In this document: piece by piece, positions 1 through 8,315 of the stretch
Position numbering within the stretch: position 1 is the first letter of the stretch
How the letters are laid out: every line of letters starts with the position of its first letter
Assembly (NCBI RefSeq): GCF_000688335.1
Contig: NZ_JHZX01000001.1
Span: 2,170,001-2,234,000 of the forward strand
Direction of reading: 5' to 3'
From: Sediminibacter sp. Hel_I_10
GTDB taxonomy: Bacteria > Bacteroidota > Bacteroidia > Flavobacteriales > Flavobacteriaceae
Length of the DNA stretch: 64,000 bases
Translations under genes and position numbers: made by a program
The notes under the pieces: generated by a model
Database searches by the model: none
What the model saw: the letters and a program-made list of their open reading frames with translations, nothing else
What the model was told of the DNA's origin: nothing

Positions 1-2
1 CT

Positions 3-161
3 ACTCCAGAAGAATTAAGTACTGTGTTATCTGAAGCAAGCTCTAGATTAGCGCATATCGTAACCGATACTTGGCCAAAACAAGCTAAATTAGCTGCTGA
101 TGGCAAGTGGGACGAACTTAAAGAATTACAAGATAATTTAGACGGTGGTATTGAGAAGTAA
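3..161 (+). CDS. rplU: Ribosomal protein L21, C-terminal extension only (5' end outside window)
   Basis: The last 52 residues of a protein whose start lies before the window. The readable tail includes DTWPKQAKLAADGKWDELKE and ends DGGIEK. I recognise this as the long C-terminal extension (helix-hairpin-helix-like, lysine/acid rich) that flavobacterial L21 proteins carry after the normal core of about 100 residues. The position 42 bp before rpmA fits the conserved rplU-rpmA order. L21 binds 23S rRNA in the large subunit; what the extension does is unknown to me. The core cannot be seen here, so the identity rests on this tail and on the neighbour. Confidence 0.75.
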   Translation, partial: TPEELSTVLSEASSRLAHIVTDTWPKQAKLAADGKWDELKELQDNLDGGIEK

Positions 162-203
162 TTTTCAATAACACTTTATATTAACAAATAAAACCTTAAG
201 ACA

Positions 204-464
204 ATGGCTCATAAAAAAGGAGTAGGTAGTTCTAAAAACGGTAGAGAATCAGAATCAAAACGCTTAGGTGTTAAGATTTTTGGTGGTCAAGCTGCTGTTG
301 CAGGAAACATTATCGTAAGACAAAGAGGCAATACACATCACCCAGGTGATAATGTATATGGTGGTAAAGACCATACGCTTCACGCAAAAATTGACGGTGT
401 TGTAAAATTTACTAAGAAACAAGGAGGTAAATCTTTCGTTTCTGTAGATCCGTTTCAAGCGTAA
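204..464 (+). CDS. rpmA: Ribosomal protein L27
   Basis: The 86-residue protein has the full bL27 pattern: it starts [20 protein letters not shown], contains GNIIVRQRG and [14 protein letters not shown], and ends in a basic/hydrophobic tail. L27 sits at the peptidyl-transferase centre of the 50S subunit, and its N-terminal tail reaches the tRNA acceptor ends. The chain begins directly at MAHKKG, so there is no cleavable Firmicutes-type N-terminal extension. It follows rplU by 42 bp and is followed by a strong hairpin terminator, so it is probably the last gene of a two-gene operon. No Shine-Dalgarno is visible before the ATG, which is usual in Bacteroidota. Confidence 0.97.
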   Translation: MAHKKGVGSSKNGRESESKRLGVKIFGGQAAVAGNIIVRQRGNTHHPGDNVYGGKDHTLHAKIDGVVKFTKKQGGKSFVSVDPFQA

Positions 465-487
465 TTACAAGATCACATTGAAATTAA

Positions 488-516
488 AAAACCCATTCTA
501 ATTTAGAATGGGTTTT
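488..516 (+). terminator. Rho-independent terminator after rpmA
   Basis: ACCCATTCTA (491-500) pairs with TAGAATGGGT (504-513) around a 3-nt loop. It is flanked by an A-run before and a T-run after. It lies 24 bp after the rpmA stop and, being symmetric, could also end the opposing gene at 545. Confidence 0.85.
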
Positions 517-544
517 TTGTTTTTATGCTCTGCTTCATTTATGA

Positions 545-2314
545 CTATATAATTTCCATCTTTTTCAATAAAAAGCTAGCATTCATATTATGGCAAATCC
601 CCTTTTTAAATTTGTAATCAAAGTAGAGCTCATCGTTGGTGATTTCAGCATCAAAATAATAGTTCTCTACAACATCTAATACTTCGGAAATTTCACAAAG
701 ACTTAAATCGTGAGTAGCAATAATGCCCGTTGCTTTTCTTGAGACCAATTTCTCTACAAATTTTCTTGAGCCAATGGCTTTGTCAGTACTATTGGTTCCT
801 TTTAAAATTTCGTCTAGAATAATGAAATAAGATTCATTTTCTATGGCATCTACAATAAACTTTAAACGGGTCAATTCTGAAAAGAAATAACTGCTGTCAT
901 CAGTAAGCGAATCTGTAGTGCGCATGCTGGTAATAAGCTTTATGGGATTGTAATTACTAGAGCTTGCACAAACAGGGAGTCCAACATTGGCCATAACAAT
1001 ATGAAGGGAAATGGTTCTCAAAAAGGTGCTTTTTCCGGCCATATTAGCGCCAGTAACAATAAAGAATTGCTGTCTCTTAATTTCCACATCACTAGTAATA
1101 CGTTTAGAGTGATCAAGAAGCGGATGTCCCAATTGCTTGGCGTCTATGGTAGTGCCATTGGATACAATTTTTGGGAACGAATGCTCTTGATGGTTAAACG
1201 CATAGGTGCCCAAGCTGTTGTAAGCATCAAAAAAGGATACCACTTCAAACCAATCTTCTACTTTATTTGCATAGCTACTGATCCACTGTTCAACTCGATA
1301 AGCATTTTTAAGGTCTGATAGTAAATAGCCATTTCCAAAAACAGCACCAATAAGATTGTTTCTATTATCTAAGGCGTCTAAACGTTTTGAAAATTCTGAA
1401 AAAATACTGGATGCTTTTTTGTTATAAGATTGAATGCGGTTTTGCTGCTCTTTAAGCCATTCAGAAGTAAACTTTTCGTTTTCTATTTGCAAGAGGAGTG
1501 TAGCATATTGTCTAAAAGTATCTTTTGCTTTATCTGAGTTAGCAGCTAACACGTTGATGCGCTTGACGTAGCGTGCGGTAACTGCAAAGCCAGCAAAAAT
1601 CCAATATCCAAAATAGGAAATGTCGATTATATTAAAAATGGCCAATAAGAGTAAGCTTACGGATACGGCAGTAAACACCCACGGCAACCAGAGCATTATA
1701 TTGGGAATGAAAGGTTTATGATTTTTAAGCCAACTAATAATAGGAGGTGCAGAAAATTCAGTCTTGATTTGATCTGCAGTGGCGCTGTAAAGTTGTGTCC
1801 ATTCTACTTTGTTAGACAGTTCAGCAATGGCATTTTGACGTTTTTTGATGTCCGACACATTGTTAGCCTTAAGAAGATCTGCCAATAGATGATGTCCTTC
1901 CGGCGTTTTTGTGCGATGAAGATATTGAAAGAAAGAGCCATTCCCAAAAAGATCAATATCTAAACTATAAAAGTGTTGCGGATCTTGAAAGTTCTCGCCT
2001 TTATCACGGTTATGGAATTTACCAGAACGGATTTCCAATTCGTCGTGGTTTATAGACACTAAAGAGGCCTTAAGTGCTCTTTTAGACTTTGTGTTGGTGT
2101 ATTTGGTGAGAAGTATTACAAAAAGGATACAGCCTACTACACCAGCTCCAACAGCGAGTTGCCAATTTGGTAAAAGAAGATAAATTGCAATCGCTGTAAT
2201 GAGAAATGCAAAAAGCCTAAGTGTGCTAAGAAGTACCATTTGCTTTTTAAGCTTTGAGACTTCTGTTTGATGCTGTTCTAATTGTTGGTTGTAAAATGAA
2301 GTGGGATCTGTCAT
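545..2314 (-). CDS. Membrane-anchored MutS-family ATPase (MutS domain V protein)
   Basis: A 589-residue protein with an ABC-type MutS ATPase at its C-terminus: Walker A GANMAGKST near residues 422-430, SMRTTDSLTDDSSYF, Walker B FIILDEILKGTNS near 497-509, then ATHD. The N-terminal part has two hydrophobic segments around residues 35-75 and another pair around 210-255, so it appears membrane-bound. The mismatch-binding domain I and the C-terminal Smr domain of MutS2 are absent. Such stand-alone MutS-like ATPases are common in Bacteroidota and their role is not known to me. An ATG 12 codons upstream is possible, but that stretch (2315-2350) overlaps the predicted sdh terminator, so the downstream MTDPTSF start is preferred. 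Confidence 0.85.
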   Translation of the reverse strand: MTDPTSFYNQQLEQHQTEVSKLKKQMVLLSTLRLFAFLITAIAIYLLLPNWQLAVGAGVVGCILFVILLTKYTNTKSKRALKASLVSINHDELEIRSGKFHNRDKGENFQDPQHFYSLDIDLFGNGSFFQYLHRTKTPEGHHLLADLLKANNVSDIKKRQNAIAELSNKVEWTQLYSATADQIKTEFSAPPIISWLKNHKPFIPNIMLWLPWVFTAVSVSLLLLAIFNIIDISYFGYWIFAGFAVTARYVKRINVLAANSDKAKDTFRQYATLLLQIENEKFTSEWLKEQQNRIQSYNKKASSIFSEFSKRLDALDNRNNLIGAVFGNGYLLSDLKNAYRVEQWISSYANKVEDWFEVVSFFDAYNSLGTYAFNHQEHSFPKIVSNGTTIDAKQLGHPLLDHSKRITSDVEIKRQQFFIVTGANMAGKSTFLRTISLHIVMANVGLPVCASSSNYNPIKLITSMRTTDSLTDDSSYFFSELTRLKFIVDAIENESYFIILDEILKGTNSTDKAIGSRKFVEKLVSRKATGIIATHDLSLCEISEVLDVVENYYFDAEITNDELYFDYKFKKGICHNMNASFLLKKMEII

Positions 2315-2339
2315 TGTTTTTAGCAAAAGGTAAAGAAAC

Positions 2340-2370
2340 AAAAATCCCAAGACTAAGCCTTGAGATTTTT
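2340..2370 (-). terminator. Terminator of the sdhCAB operon
   Basis: Read on the minus strand, AAAAATCTCAAG pairs with CTTGGGATTTTT (12 bp, one U-G wobble) around a 7-nt loop and runs into a T-rich tract. A second perfect 8-bp hairpin (2379-2386 with 2394-2401) lies between it and the sdhB stop. Confidence 0.7.
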
Positions 2371-2420
2371 TATAACTAAACTGATAGATTGTTTATCAGT
2401 TATGGGTATGTGATTGCATA

Positions 2421-3167
2421 TTAGCCTTCAAATGTAGCCGATAAATATTCACGGTTCATTCTGGCAATGTTTTCTAAAGAAATCCCTTTAGGACATTCTA
2501 CCTCACAAGCCCCTGTATTTGTACAATTTCCGAAGCCTTCTTCATCCATTTGTTTTACCATGGCCAAAACGCGGTCTGTAGCTTCTACTTCACCTTGAGG
2601 TAACAGTGCAAACTGAGACACTTTTGCGCCAACAAAAAGCATTGCCGATGCATTTTTACAACTGGCAACGCAAGCCCCACAGCCAATACAAGTGGCCGCA
2701 CTAAAGGCGTCATCTGCATTGTGTTTGTTAACAGGTATGGCGTTAGCGTCAATAGTATTGCCAGAGGTGTTTACAGAAATAAAACCACCAGCGTGCTGTA
2801 CACGGTCAAATGCACTTCTATCTACGATAAGATCTTTAATTACAGGAAAAGCTTTTGCTCTAAATGGCTCTATAAAAATAGTATCACCGTCCTTGAACAT
2901 TCTCATGTGCAATTGGCAGGTGGTGACACCTCGATCTGGGCCGTGGGCTTCTCCATTAATATATAATGAGCATGAGCCACAAATACCTTCACGACAATCA
3001 TGGTCAAAAGCAACAGGCTCATCACCGTTGGTTATTAATTCACTATTTAATACGTCTAACATTTCAAGGAAAGACATATCTGGTGAGATATCGCTAATAG
3101 GATAATCTACCATTTTTCCTTTGTCTTTGGCGTTTTTTTGACGCCATATTTTCAACGTTAAGTTCAT
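2421..3167 (-). CDS. sdhB: Succinate dehydrogenase / fumarate reductase iron-sulfur subunit
   Basis: A 248-residue B subunit of respiratory complex II, which passes electrons from the flavoprotein to quinone. The [2Fe-2S] ligands are C58, C63, C66 and C84 (CREGICGSC...TTC). The second domain has [11 protein letters not shown] (160-170) and a final set at C215, C221 and C225 for the [4Fe-4S]/[3Fe-4S] centres. All ligand positions are present. It starts 9 bp after the sdhA stop and is the last gene of the sdhC-sdhA-sdhB operon. Its sequence type goes with the Bacillus-like b558 subunit rather than the E. coli SdhCD pair. No ATG upstream fits better. Confidence 0.97.
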   Translation of the reverse strand: MNLTLKIWRQKNAKDKGKMVDYPISDISPDMSFLEMLDVLNSELITNGDEPVAFDHDCREGICGSCSLYINGEAHGPDRGVTTCQLHMRMFKDGDTIFIEPFRAKAFPVIKDLIVDRSAFDRVQHAGGFISVNTSGNTIDANAIPVNKHNADDAFSAATCIGCGACVASCKNASAMLFVGAKVSQFALLPQGEVEATDRVLAMVKQMDEEGFGNCTNTGACEVECPKGISLENIARMNREYLSATFEG

Positions 3168-3176
3168 AGCTTTTTT

Positions 3177-5174
3177 TTATTTATAACTTCTAGTTTTAAC
3201 CTCAATATTTTCATATTGGAGGTCTTCTTTGTGGAGAACGGCATCTTTTGGTTCTCCTTTATATTCCCATGCCGAAACAAACTGAAATTCTTCACGTCTC
3301 GTTGCTTCACCTTCAGGGGTTTGGTATTCTTCTCTAAAGTGCCCACCAGCAGATTCCTCACGATCTAAAGCATCTTTAGCAAACAATTCACCTAATTCCA
3401 AAAAGTCGGCAACACGTCCTGCTTTGGCAAGCTCTTCGTTAAATTCGTTTGCGGTACCTGGAACACGAACATCTTTCCAAAATTCGGCTCTTAAGTCTGA
3501 AATCTCGGTTATGGCGGATTTTAGATCTGTTGCGTTTCTAGACATTCCGCATTTGTTCCACATGATTTTTCCTAAACGTTTATGGAAATAATCAACAGGT
3601 TTACTACCGTTATTATTAATAAGGTGCTCAATGTTATCTGTTACTGTTTTCTCAGCTTCTGCAAACTCTTTCGAATCTGTAGAAATTGGGCCAGTACGAA
3701 TATCATTGGCTAAATAATCGCCAATGGTATAAGGCAACACAAAATAACCATCGGCAAGACCTTGCATTAATGCAGAAGCCCCAAGTCTATTGGCGCCGTG
3801 GTCTGAGAAATTAGCCTCACCAATAGCGTATAATCCAGGAACTGTAGTCTGTAAGTTGTAATCTACCCAAAGGCCACCCATAGTGTAATGCACTGCTGGG
3901 TAAATCATCATTGGTGTTTCATAGGGATTTTCATCAACGATTTTTTCATACATCTGGAAGAGGTTACCATATTTGGTTTTCACGACTTCCTGACCTAGTT
4001 TCTTAACCAATTTGTCATCGTTTTCATCTAAGCCTTTAACGTGTGCTTGTTCTTTTCCGTAGCGCATGAACGCAGCTTCGAAATCGAGATATACCGCTTC
4101 TCCAGTGGCATTTACGCCATAACCAGCATCACAACGTTCTTTAGCAGCACGAGAGGCTACATCGCGAGGCACAAGGTTTCCAAAGGCTGGATAACGACGC
4201 TCTAAGTAGTAATCTCTATTTTCTGCGGAAATTTCCGTTGGTTTTAATTTGCCAGATCTAATGGCCTCAACATCTTCTTTTCGTTTTGGCACCCAAATTC
4301 GTCCATCATTTCTCAAAGACTCAGACATCAATGTCAATTTAGATTGGTGATCTCCTGAAACAGGAATGCAGGTTGGGTGAATTTGTGTATAACACGGATT
4401 TGCAAAATAAGCACCACGCTTATGAGCTTTCCAAGCAGCGGTCACGTTACTTCCCATCGCATTGGTAGAAAGGAAAAATACATTTCCGTAACCACCAGAA
4501 CCAAGAACCACGGCATGTGCTGAGTGACGTTCAATTTTACCCGAAACAAGGTCTCTAGCAATAATACCTCTGGCTTTACCATCAACTTTAACAACATCCA
4601 GCATTTCGTGGCGATTATACATGGTGATTTTACCACGTCCAATTTGTCGGTTCATGGCAGAGTAAGCACCTAAAAGCAATTGTTGCCCTGTTTGCCCAGC
4701 AGCATAAAACGTTCTGGAAACTAAAACCCCACCAAAGGAGCGGTTGTCTAGCAAACCTCCGTATTCACGAGCAAAAGGAACACCTTGAGCCACACATTGG
4801 TCAATAATATTTGCTGAAACTTCAGCTAAACGGTATACGTTAGATTCTCTTGAGCGATAGTCACCACCCTTAACCGTATCGTAAAACAAACGGTAGGTAG
4901 AATCACCATCACCTTGATAATTTTTTGCGGCGTTAATACCACCTTGAGCGGCAATAGAGTGCGCGCGTCTTGGTGAATCTTGAAAACAGAAGGCCTTAAC
5001 GTTGTAGCCCAACTCGGCTAAGGTCGCAGCGGCAGATCCGCCTGCTAAACCCGTACCAACAACAATAACATCGATGTTACGCTTGTTCGCTGGATTAACA
5101 AGATTAATGGCATTTTTATGGTTTGTCCACTTATCCTTAAGTGGTCCTTTTGGTACTTTTGAATCTAAAATCAT
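3177..5174 (-). CDS. sdhA: Succinate dehydrogenase / fumarate reductase flavoprotein subunit
   Basis: A 665-residue complex II flavoprotein that oxidises succinate to fumarate at the cytoplasmic face of the inner membrane. The dinucleotide fold GTGLAGG is at residues 40-46. The [11 protein letters not shown] segment puts the probable covalent-FAD histidine at H72. [23 protein letters not shown] and [14 protein letters not shown] are the usual substrate/FAD-site segments. It lies between sdhC (12 bp upstream) and sdhB (9 bp downstream). Length and motif set match the Bacteroidota SdhA group. Sequence alone does not say whether the enzyme also runs as fumarate reductase. Confidence 0.97.
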   Translation of the reverse strand: MILDSKVPKGPLKDKWTNHKNAINLVNPANKRNIDVIVVGTGLAGGSAAATLAELGYNVKAFCFQDSPRRAHSIAAQGGINAAKNYQGDGDSTYRLFYDTVKGGDYRSRESNVYRLAEVSANIIDQCVAQGVPFAREYGGLLDNRSFGGVLVSRTFYAAGQTGQQLLLGAYSAMNRQIGRGKITMYNRHEMLDVVKVDGKARGIIARDLVSGKIERHSAHAVVLGSGGYGNVFFLSTNAMGSNVTAAWKAHKRGAYFANPCYTQIHPTCIPVSGDHQSKLTLMSESLRNDGRIWVPKRKEDVEAIRSGKLKPTEISAENRDYYLERRYPAFGNLVPRDVASRAAKERCDAGYGVNATGEAVYLDFEAAFMRYGKEQAHVKGLDENDDKLVKKLGQEVVKTKYGNLFQMYEKIVDENPYETPMMIYPAVHYTMGGLWVDYNLQTTVPGLYAIGEANFSDHGANRLGASALMQGLADGYFVLPYTIGDYLANDIRTGPISTDSKEFAEAEKTVTDNIEHLINNNGSKPVDYFHKRLGKIMWNKCGMSRNATDLKSAITEISDLRAEFWKDVRVPGTANEFNEELAKAGRVADFLELGELFAKDALDREESAGGHFREEYQTPEGEATRREEFQFVSAWEYKGEPKDAVLHKEDLQYENIEVKTRSYK

Positions 5175-5186
5175 AGTACTAATGTT

Positions 5187-5873
5187 TTAGTGGTTAAAAT
5201 GGTGGAAGAGTGCAATGAATATAAATCCTAAAGGAAGCCCCACCGCATAAACCTTTCCAAAACCTTTAAGCGCTTTGGTGTATTTATTGTTGGCTCCGAC
5301 AGATTGGAATGCAGAATTAAAGCCATGCAATAAATGCAATGCTAAAAACACAAAACCAACACAGTATAAGGCTACTCTCCAAATAGGCTCAAATTTGTGG
5401 ACTAATTCCTCATAATATCGAAAGCCACTATTGACATTATCAGGATCCACAAGACCACTCATGTCCCCTTTAAAATATTTAATATTCATTTCTGGTGCCC
5501 AAAAATCTATAAAGTGTATGATTAAGAACACTAGGATAAAGCCTCCGCTCCAAATCATGTTTCTGCTCATCCAAGTAGAGTTTGCAGAACCATTATTTTT
5601 GACGTAACCAATGTGTCTCGCTCTGTTGTTTTTGATTTCTAACACAAAACCCATTGCGAAATGAAAAATCACCCCAAAGATCAAGACAGGCTGTAAAAGA
5701 AATTGTACCGCCCAAAACGTACCCATAAAATGTGAGGCCTCGTTAAAAAGATCTTCGCTAAACACAGAAAGGATGTTGATTGCAAAATGTTGAAGTAAAA
5801 AAATCATAAGGAAAAGTGCCGAAAGAGCCATGGCAAACTTTCTTCCTATCGTAGAATTTAAAATTCCGCTCAT
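5187..5873 (-). CDS. sdhC: Succinate dehydrogenase cytochrome b558 membrane subunit
   Basis: A 228-residue integral membrane protein with five predicted hydrophobic helices, the single-subunit b558 anchor type also found in Bacillus complex II. Histidines inside or near helices (for example LLQHFAINI near residue 24, FHFAMGF near 71, LIHFIDF, LHLLHGF) are candidate ligands for two b-type haems. It anchors SdhAB and holds the quinone site. It is the first gene of the operon, 13 bp before sdhA, and a strong promoter lies just upstream. The start ATG is followed by SGILNSTIGRKFAMALS, typical of this family. Confidence 0.94.
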   Translation of the reverse strand: MSGILNSTIGRKFAMALSALFLMIFLLQHFAINILSVFSEDLFNEASHFMGTFWAVQFLLQPVLIFGVIFHFAMGFVLEIKNNRARHIGYVKNNGSANSTWMSRNMIWSGGFILVFLIIHFIDFWAPEMNIKYFKGDMSGLVDPDNVNSGFRYYEELVHKFEPIWRVALYCVGFVFLALHLLHGFNSAFQSVGANNKYTKALKGFGKVYAVGLPLGFIFIALFHHFNH

Positions 5874-5900
5874 TATAATTGAAGTTAATTATTTGTCCTA

Positions 5901-5931
5901 CAAAGATAAGGCTCACGGCGGTGTGCCACAA
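5901..5931 (-). promoter_or_regulatory. Promoter of sdhCAB
   Basis: On the minus strand TTG (5931-5929), 20 nt, then TATCTTTG (5908-5901): a full match to the Bacteroidota -33/-7 consensus, 27 bp before the sdhC ATG. Confidence 0.8.
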
Positions 5932-6007
5932 GTATTAATAATAATTTTAATTATTTAGAATGGGTTTAAGTAGATGTCCTAAAAGCGAGAATTAAAGCAC
6001 CTTAAAT

Positions 6008-7240
6008 TTAATCAAGTGCCTTTAAATGCGTTTCAAAAATGTTTTTGTAATAATCATAACTTTCAGAGTCATACAGGTCTTTATTAAGTCTTAAAACTTC
6101 TAAAGCTTTTTTATAATAGGTTTTCGCAGCACCAACATCACCGCTTTTTTCAAGGGCCTCTGCCATGCTATCGTAAAGATTGGCATCTTTTGGGTAAAGT
6201 TCTATGGCCCAATCAAATACTTTTATGGCTTCTTTATTGTGATTGTTATTAAGAGCGTCATACCCCAAGCTATTTATTTGGGTTGCCGATGGGGTGGCAT
6301 CGTAATTGACTTTCTTAGAAAGATTGCTGTAAAATGTTTTGATGTGATCTATAAAGTCAATGTTTTCATCAGCCAAAAACTGTTCTTTTTTTGCTTCGGA
6401 AATCGTCCAAATTTTTGAGAGCTCAATCAATGCCTCACTCATTGTAAGGGCAGGGGTTGTAGAATGATTGGCATTTGGATAGATTTTGAAATGATAATCG
6501 GGTGCTTTAGGTTGATGGTAGTTCATAATGGCGTTCAATTTTTCTGAAGACTCTCGAAATCGATTCTCCATGTTGCCAACCGTACCCGCTGAAATGAATA
6601 TAAATTTATTGAAACTATCGTTTTGTTTTAAATAGCGATCATAACGGTTAACAATCTGCTCATAATCATAAGAGAGATTTGGACTTAAGGCAATAACACC
6701 TTGAAACATGTCTGGTTTTGATAATAAAGCGTTTAATACAAAGGTGCCTCCAAGAGAATGTCCTATACCTAAACGAAACGGCTGAACTCGGTAATTTTCT
6801 TTTACCAACGGAAACACCTCCTGTTCTAAAAAGTCTTCTAATAGATCTGCTCTTCCAACTTCATTGTCGCCCCAATCTGTCTTGGTGGTGTTATTGGTGT
6901 ACATGGGTGTGAATTCGCGTGAGCGCAGTTCTGTTTTTATCCCTATGATGATGTATTCATTAAGTTCACCCATTTGAGCTAAGAAATCCATAGTACCGCT
7001 GGTCATATCGAACAAGGCATCAAATTGCCCGTCAAATAAATAGATGGTGGGGTATTTCTCGGTAGTGTTTTCGGTGTAAGAAAAAGGCACAAACACTCTA
7101 ATTTCTCGTTCTTCTTCAAAAAACTTAGACGTGATCTTATGGGTTTTAGAGATCCCAGAATACTGTTGGGTGAATCCTATATAGCTCAATAGTATAAAAA
7201 GAACGGTAATGATGGATTGGAGTTTGAATGTTTTGTGCAT
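6008..7240 (-). CDS. Secreted Fes/IroE-type alpha/beta-hydrolase esterase with TPR tail
   Basis: 410 residues with an N-terminal signal peptide ending around the FTQQYS segment (about residue 26). The esterase part (about 30-280) has the nucleophile elbow GHSLGG preceded by RLGI and a likely catalytic histidine in NANHSTTP. This is the putative esterase family that includes Fes/IroE siderophore esterases and esterase D-like enzymes; the substrate cannot be told. Residues about 320-400 look like two TPR units (NKEAIKVFDWAIELYPKDAN and a following YYKKALEVLR helix). Such esterase-TPR chains are frequent in Bacteroidota. A TATCTTTG box lies 87 bp upstream. Confidence 0.85.
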   Translation of the reverse strand: MHKTFKLQSIITVLFILLSYIGFTQQYSGISKTHKITSKFFEEEREIRVFVPFSYTENTTEKYPTIYLFDGQFDALFDMTSGTMDFLAQMGELNEYIIIGIKTELRSREFTPMYTNNTTKTDWGDNEVGRADLLEDFLEQEVFPLVKENYRVQPFRLGIGHSLGGTFVLNALLSKPDMFQGVIALSPNLSYDYEQIVNRYDRYLKQNDSFNKFIFISAGTVGNMENRFRESSEKLNAIMNYHQPKAPDYHFKIYPNANHSTTPALTMSEALIELSKIWTISEAKKEQFLADENIDFIDHIKTFYSNLSKKVNYDATPSATQINSLGYDALNNNHNKEAIKVFDWAIELYPKDANLYDSMAEALEKSGDVGAAKTYYKKALEVLRLNKDLYDSESYDYYKNIFETHLKALD

Positions 7241-7326
7241 GATGTGAGTTGTCTTTAAATAAATGTCCGTTTTTTGAGAGGGTGGCTTGTATTACTTTAT
7301 ATAAGAATATGCCCATCCTGTATTTT

Positions 7327-7334
7327 CAAAGATA
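7327..7334 (-). promoter_or_regulatory. Candidate -7 box for the esterase gene
   Basis: TATCTTTG on the minus strand. The nearest upstream TTG is only 16 nt away, shorter than the usual 19-21, so this is a partial match. Confidence 0.4.
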
Positions 7335-7374
7335 GAAAGAGCACGTCTCACAAAATAGGAGAAATGGGACAACC

Positions 7375-8223
7375 CTATTTGGTCTTCAAAAGCGTCCAGA
7401 AGGTGTCTTCGGTACCAAGATGAGACAGGTTGCAGAAGAATTTTTTCGGATTAAAACCCGTTACTTTTTTAAAGTGTTTGATAAAATCAGATTGGTCGTA
7501 ATAATCGTTAAGATAGGCCAGATCAGTGAGTGATGGTTTTGACTCTTGATAAATCTCAATGGCTTTTCTAAACTTCACCAAGTTTGAAAAGTCTTTTGGA
7601 CTGCAGTTTAAGTGTTTTTGAAATAACCGCAGCAATGTCTTTCTACTTATTTTCAAAGCTTCGGAAATCTTAAAGATGCTCATTTCCTCCTTGAACATGA
7701 AGGTTACTGCGTGTAATAAGCGTTGTTCTTCAAAAGGATGACATTGAGATTCAAAAAAAGCATCTAATAAGGTTACTTTTTCATCAAGATCTGAAGTGTT
7801 ATAAACGTTATCAAGATGTTCATGAAATGTGTTTCCGAAGTAATTAAAATCAGATTTCGGACTCTTTGGCATAATCTTACTCAAGGGTTCATCTATAAAA
7901 TGATTGATGCCCAATGCTTGAAACACAACTCCTATTTTGTCAAAAGGCGCCAAAATCTTTCCGGTTCTGCTTTGTAAATGTATGCCAGTATAAATGATTT
8001 CAAAATCCTTATCTGCTTTAGGAAGCACTGTTGATCCTTTATCTGTAAAACTGATTTCTGAGTTGTTATAAATGGTTAGTGCATTTCTGTAATGTGGGTA
8101 GAACATAAATGTCTTTACATACCCTTCGAGATCGCTTTTATTAAAGTAATAGTAAGCGATGTACTTAGAAAGCACCTCGCTTTTGGGTCTTCGGGTAATG
8201 TAGGTTTCTTGAGACAAGGGCAA
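7375..8223 (-). CDS. AraC-family transcriptional regulator
   Basis: About 282 residues. The C-terminal third has the two-helix-turn-helix AraC domain: MSIFKISEALKISRKTLLRL, then FSNLVKFRKAIEIYQ, DLAYLNDYYDQSDFIKHFKK and TGFNPKKFF. The N-terminal two thirds is an unassigned sensor-like domain without membrane segments. There is no ATG at the start: the frame is closed by TAA immediately before TTG-CCC-TTG, so translation must begin at TTG 8223 or TTG 8217 (the next Met is about residue 40, inside conserved-looking sequence). It sits between the esterase and the propeller gene on the same strand; its targets are unknown. Confidence 0.88.
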   Translation of the reverse strand: MPLSQETYITRRPKSEVLSKYIAYYYFNKSDLEGYVKTFMFYPHYRNALTIYNNSEISFTDKGSTVLPKADKDFEIIYTGIHLQSRTGKILAPFDKIGVVFQALGINHFIDEPLSKIMPKSPKSDFNYFGNTFHEHLDNVYNTSDLDEKVTLLDAFFESQCHPFEEQRLLHAVTFMFKEEMSIFKISEALKISRKTLLRLFQKHLNCSPKDFSNLVKFRKAIEIYQESKPSLTDLAYLNDYYDQSDFIKHFKKVTGFNPKKFFCNLSHLGTEDTFWTLLKTK

Positions 8224-8260
8224 TTATAAGTTGAACAGGTTGTGTATTACGTTAAGAACT

Positions 8261-8286
8261 GATGTGGTGCTGTCTATCACCACATC
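8261..8286 (-). repeat. Inverted repeat between the propeller gene and the AraC gene
   Basis: GATGTGGTG (8261-8269) and CACCACATC (8278-8286) are perfect 9-bp arms with an 8-nt loop, extendable by AAC/GTT outside one wobble pair. No T-tract follows on the minus strand, so a terminator role is uncertain; it could be an mRNA-end or regulatory hairpin. Confidence 0.5.
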
Positions 8287-8315
8287 GGTTAAGAGATTTT
8301 ACTTATGTGTTTTAA

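Noticed and set aside
3177-5174. Antisense open frames inside sdhA and other long genes
   Set aside because: They are short, lack promoter and family features, and follow from the codon pattern of the real gene.
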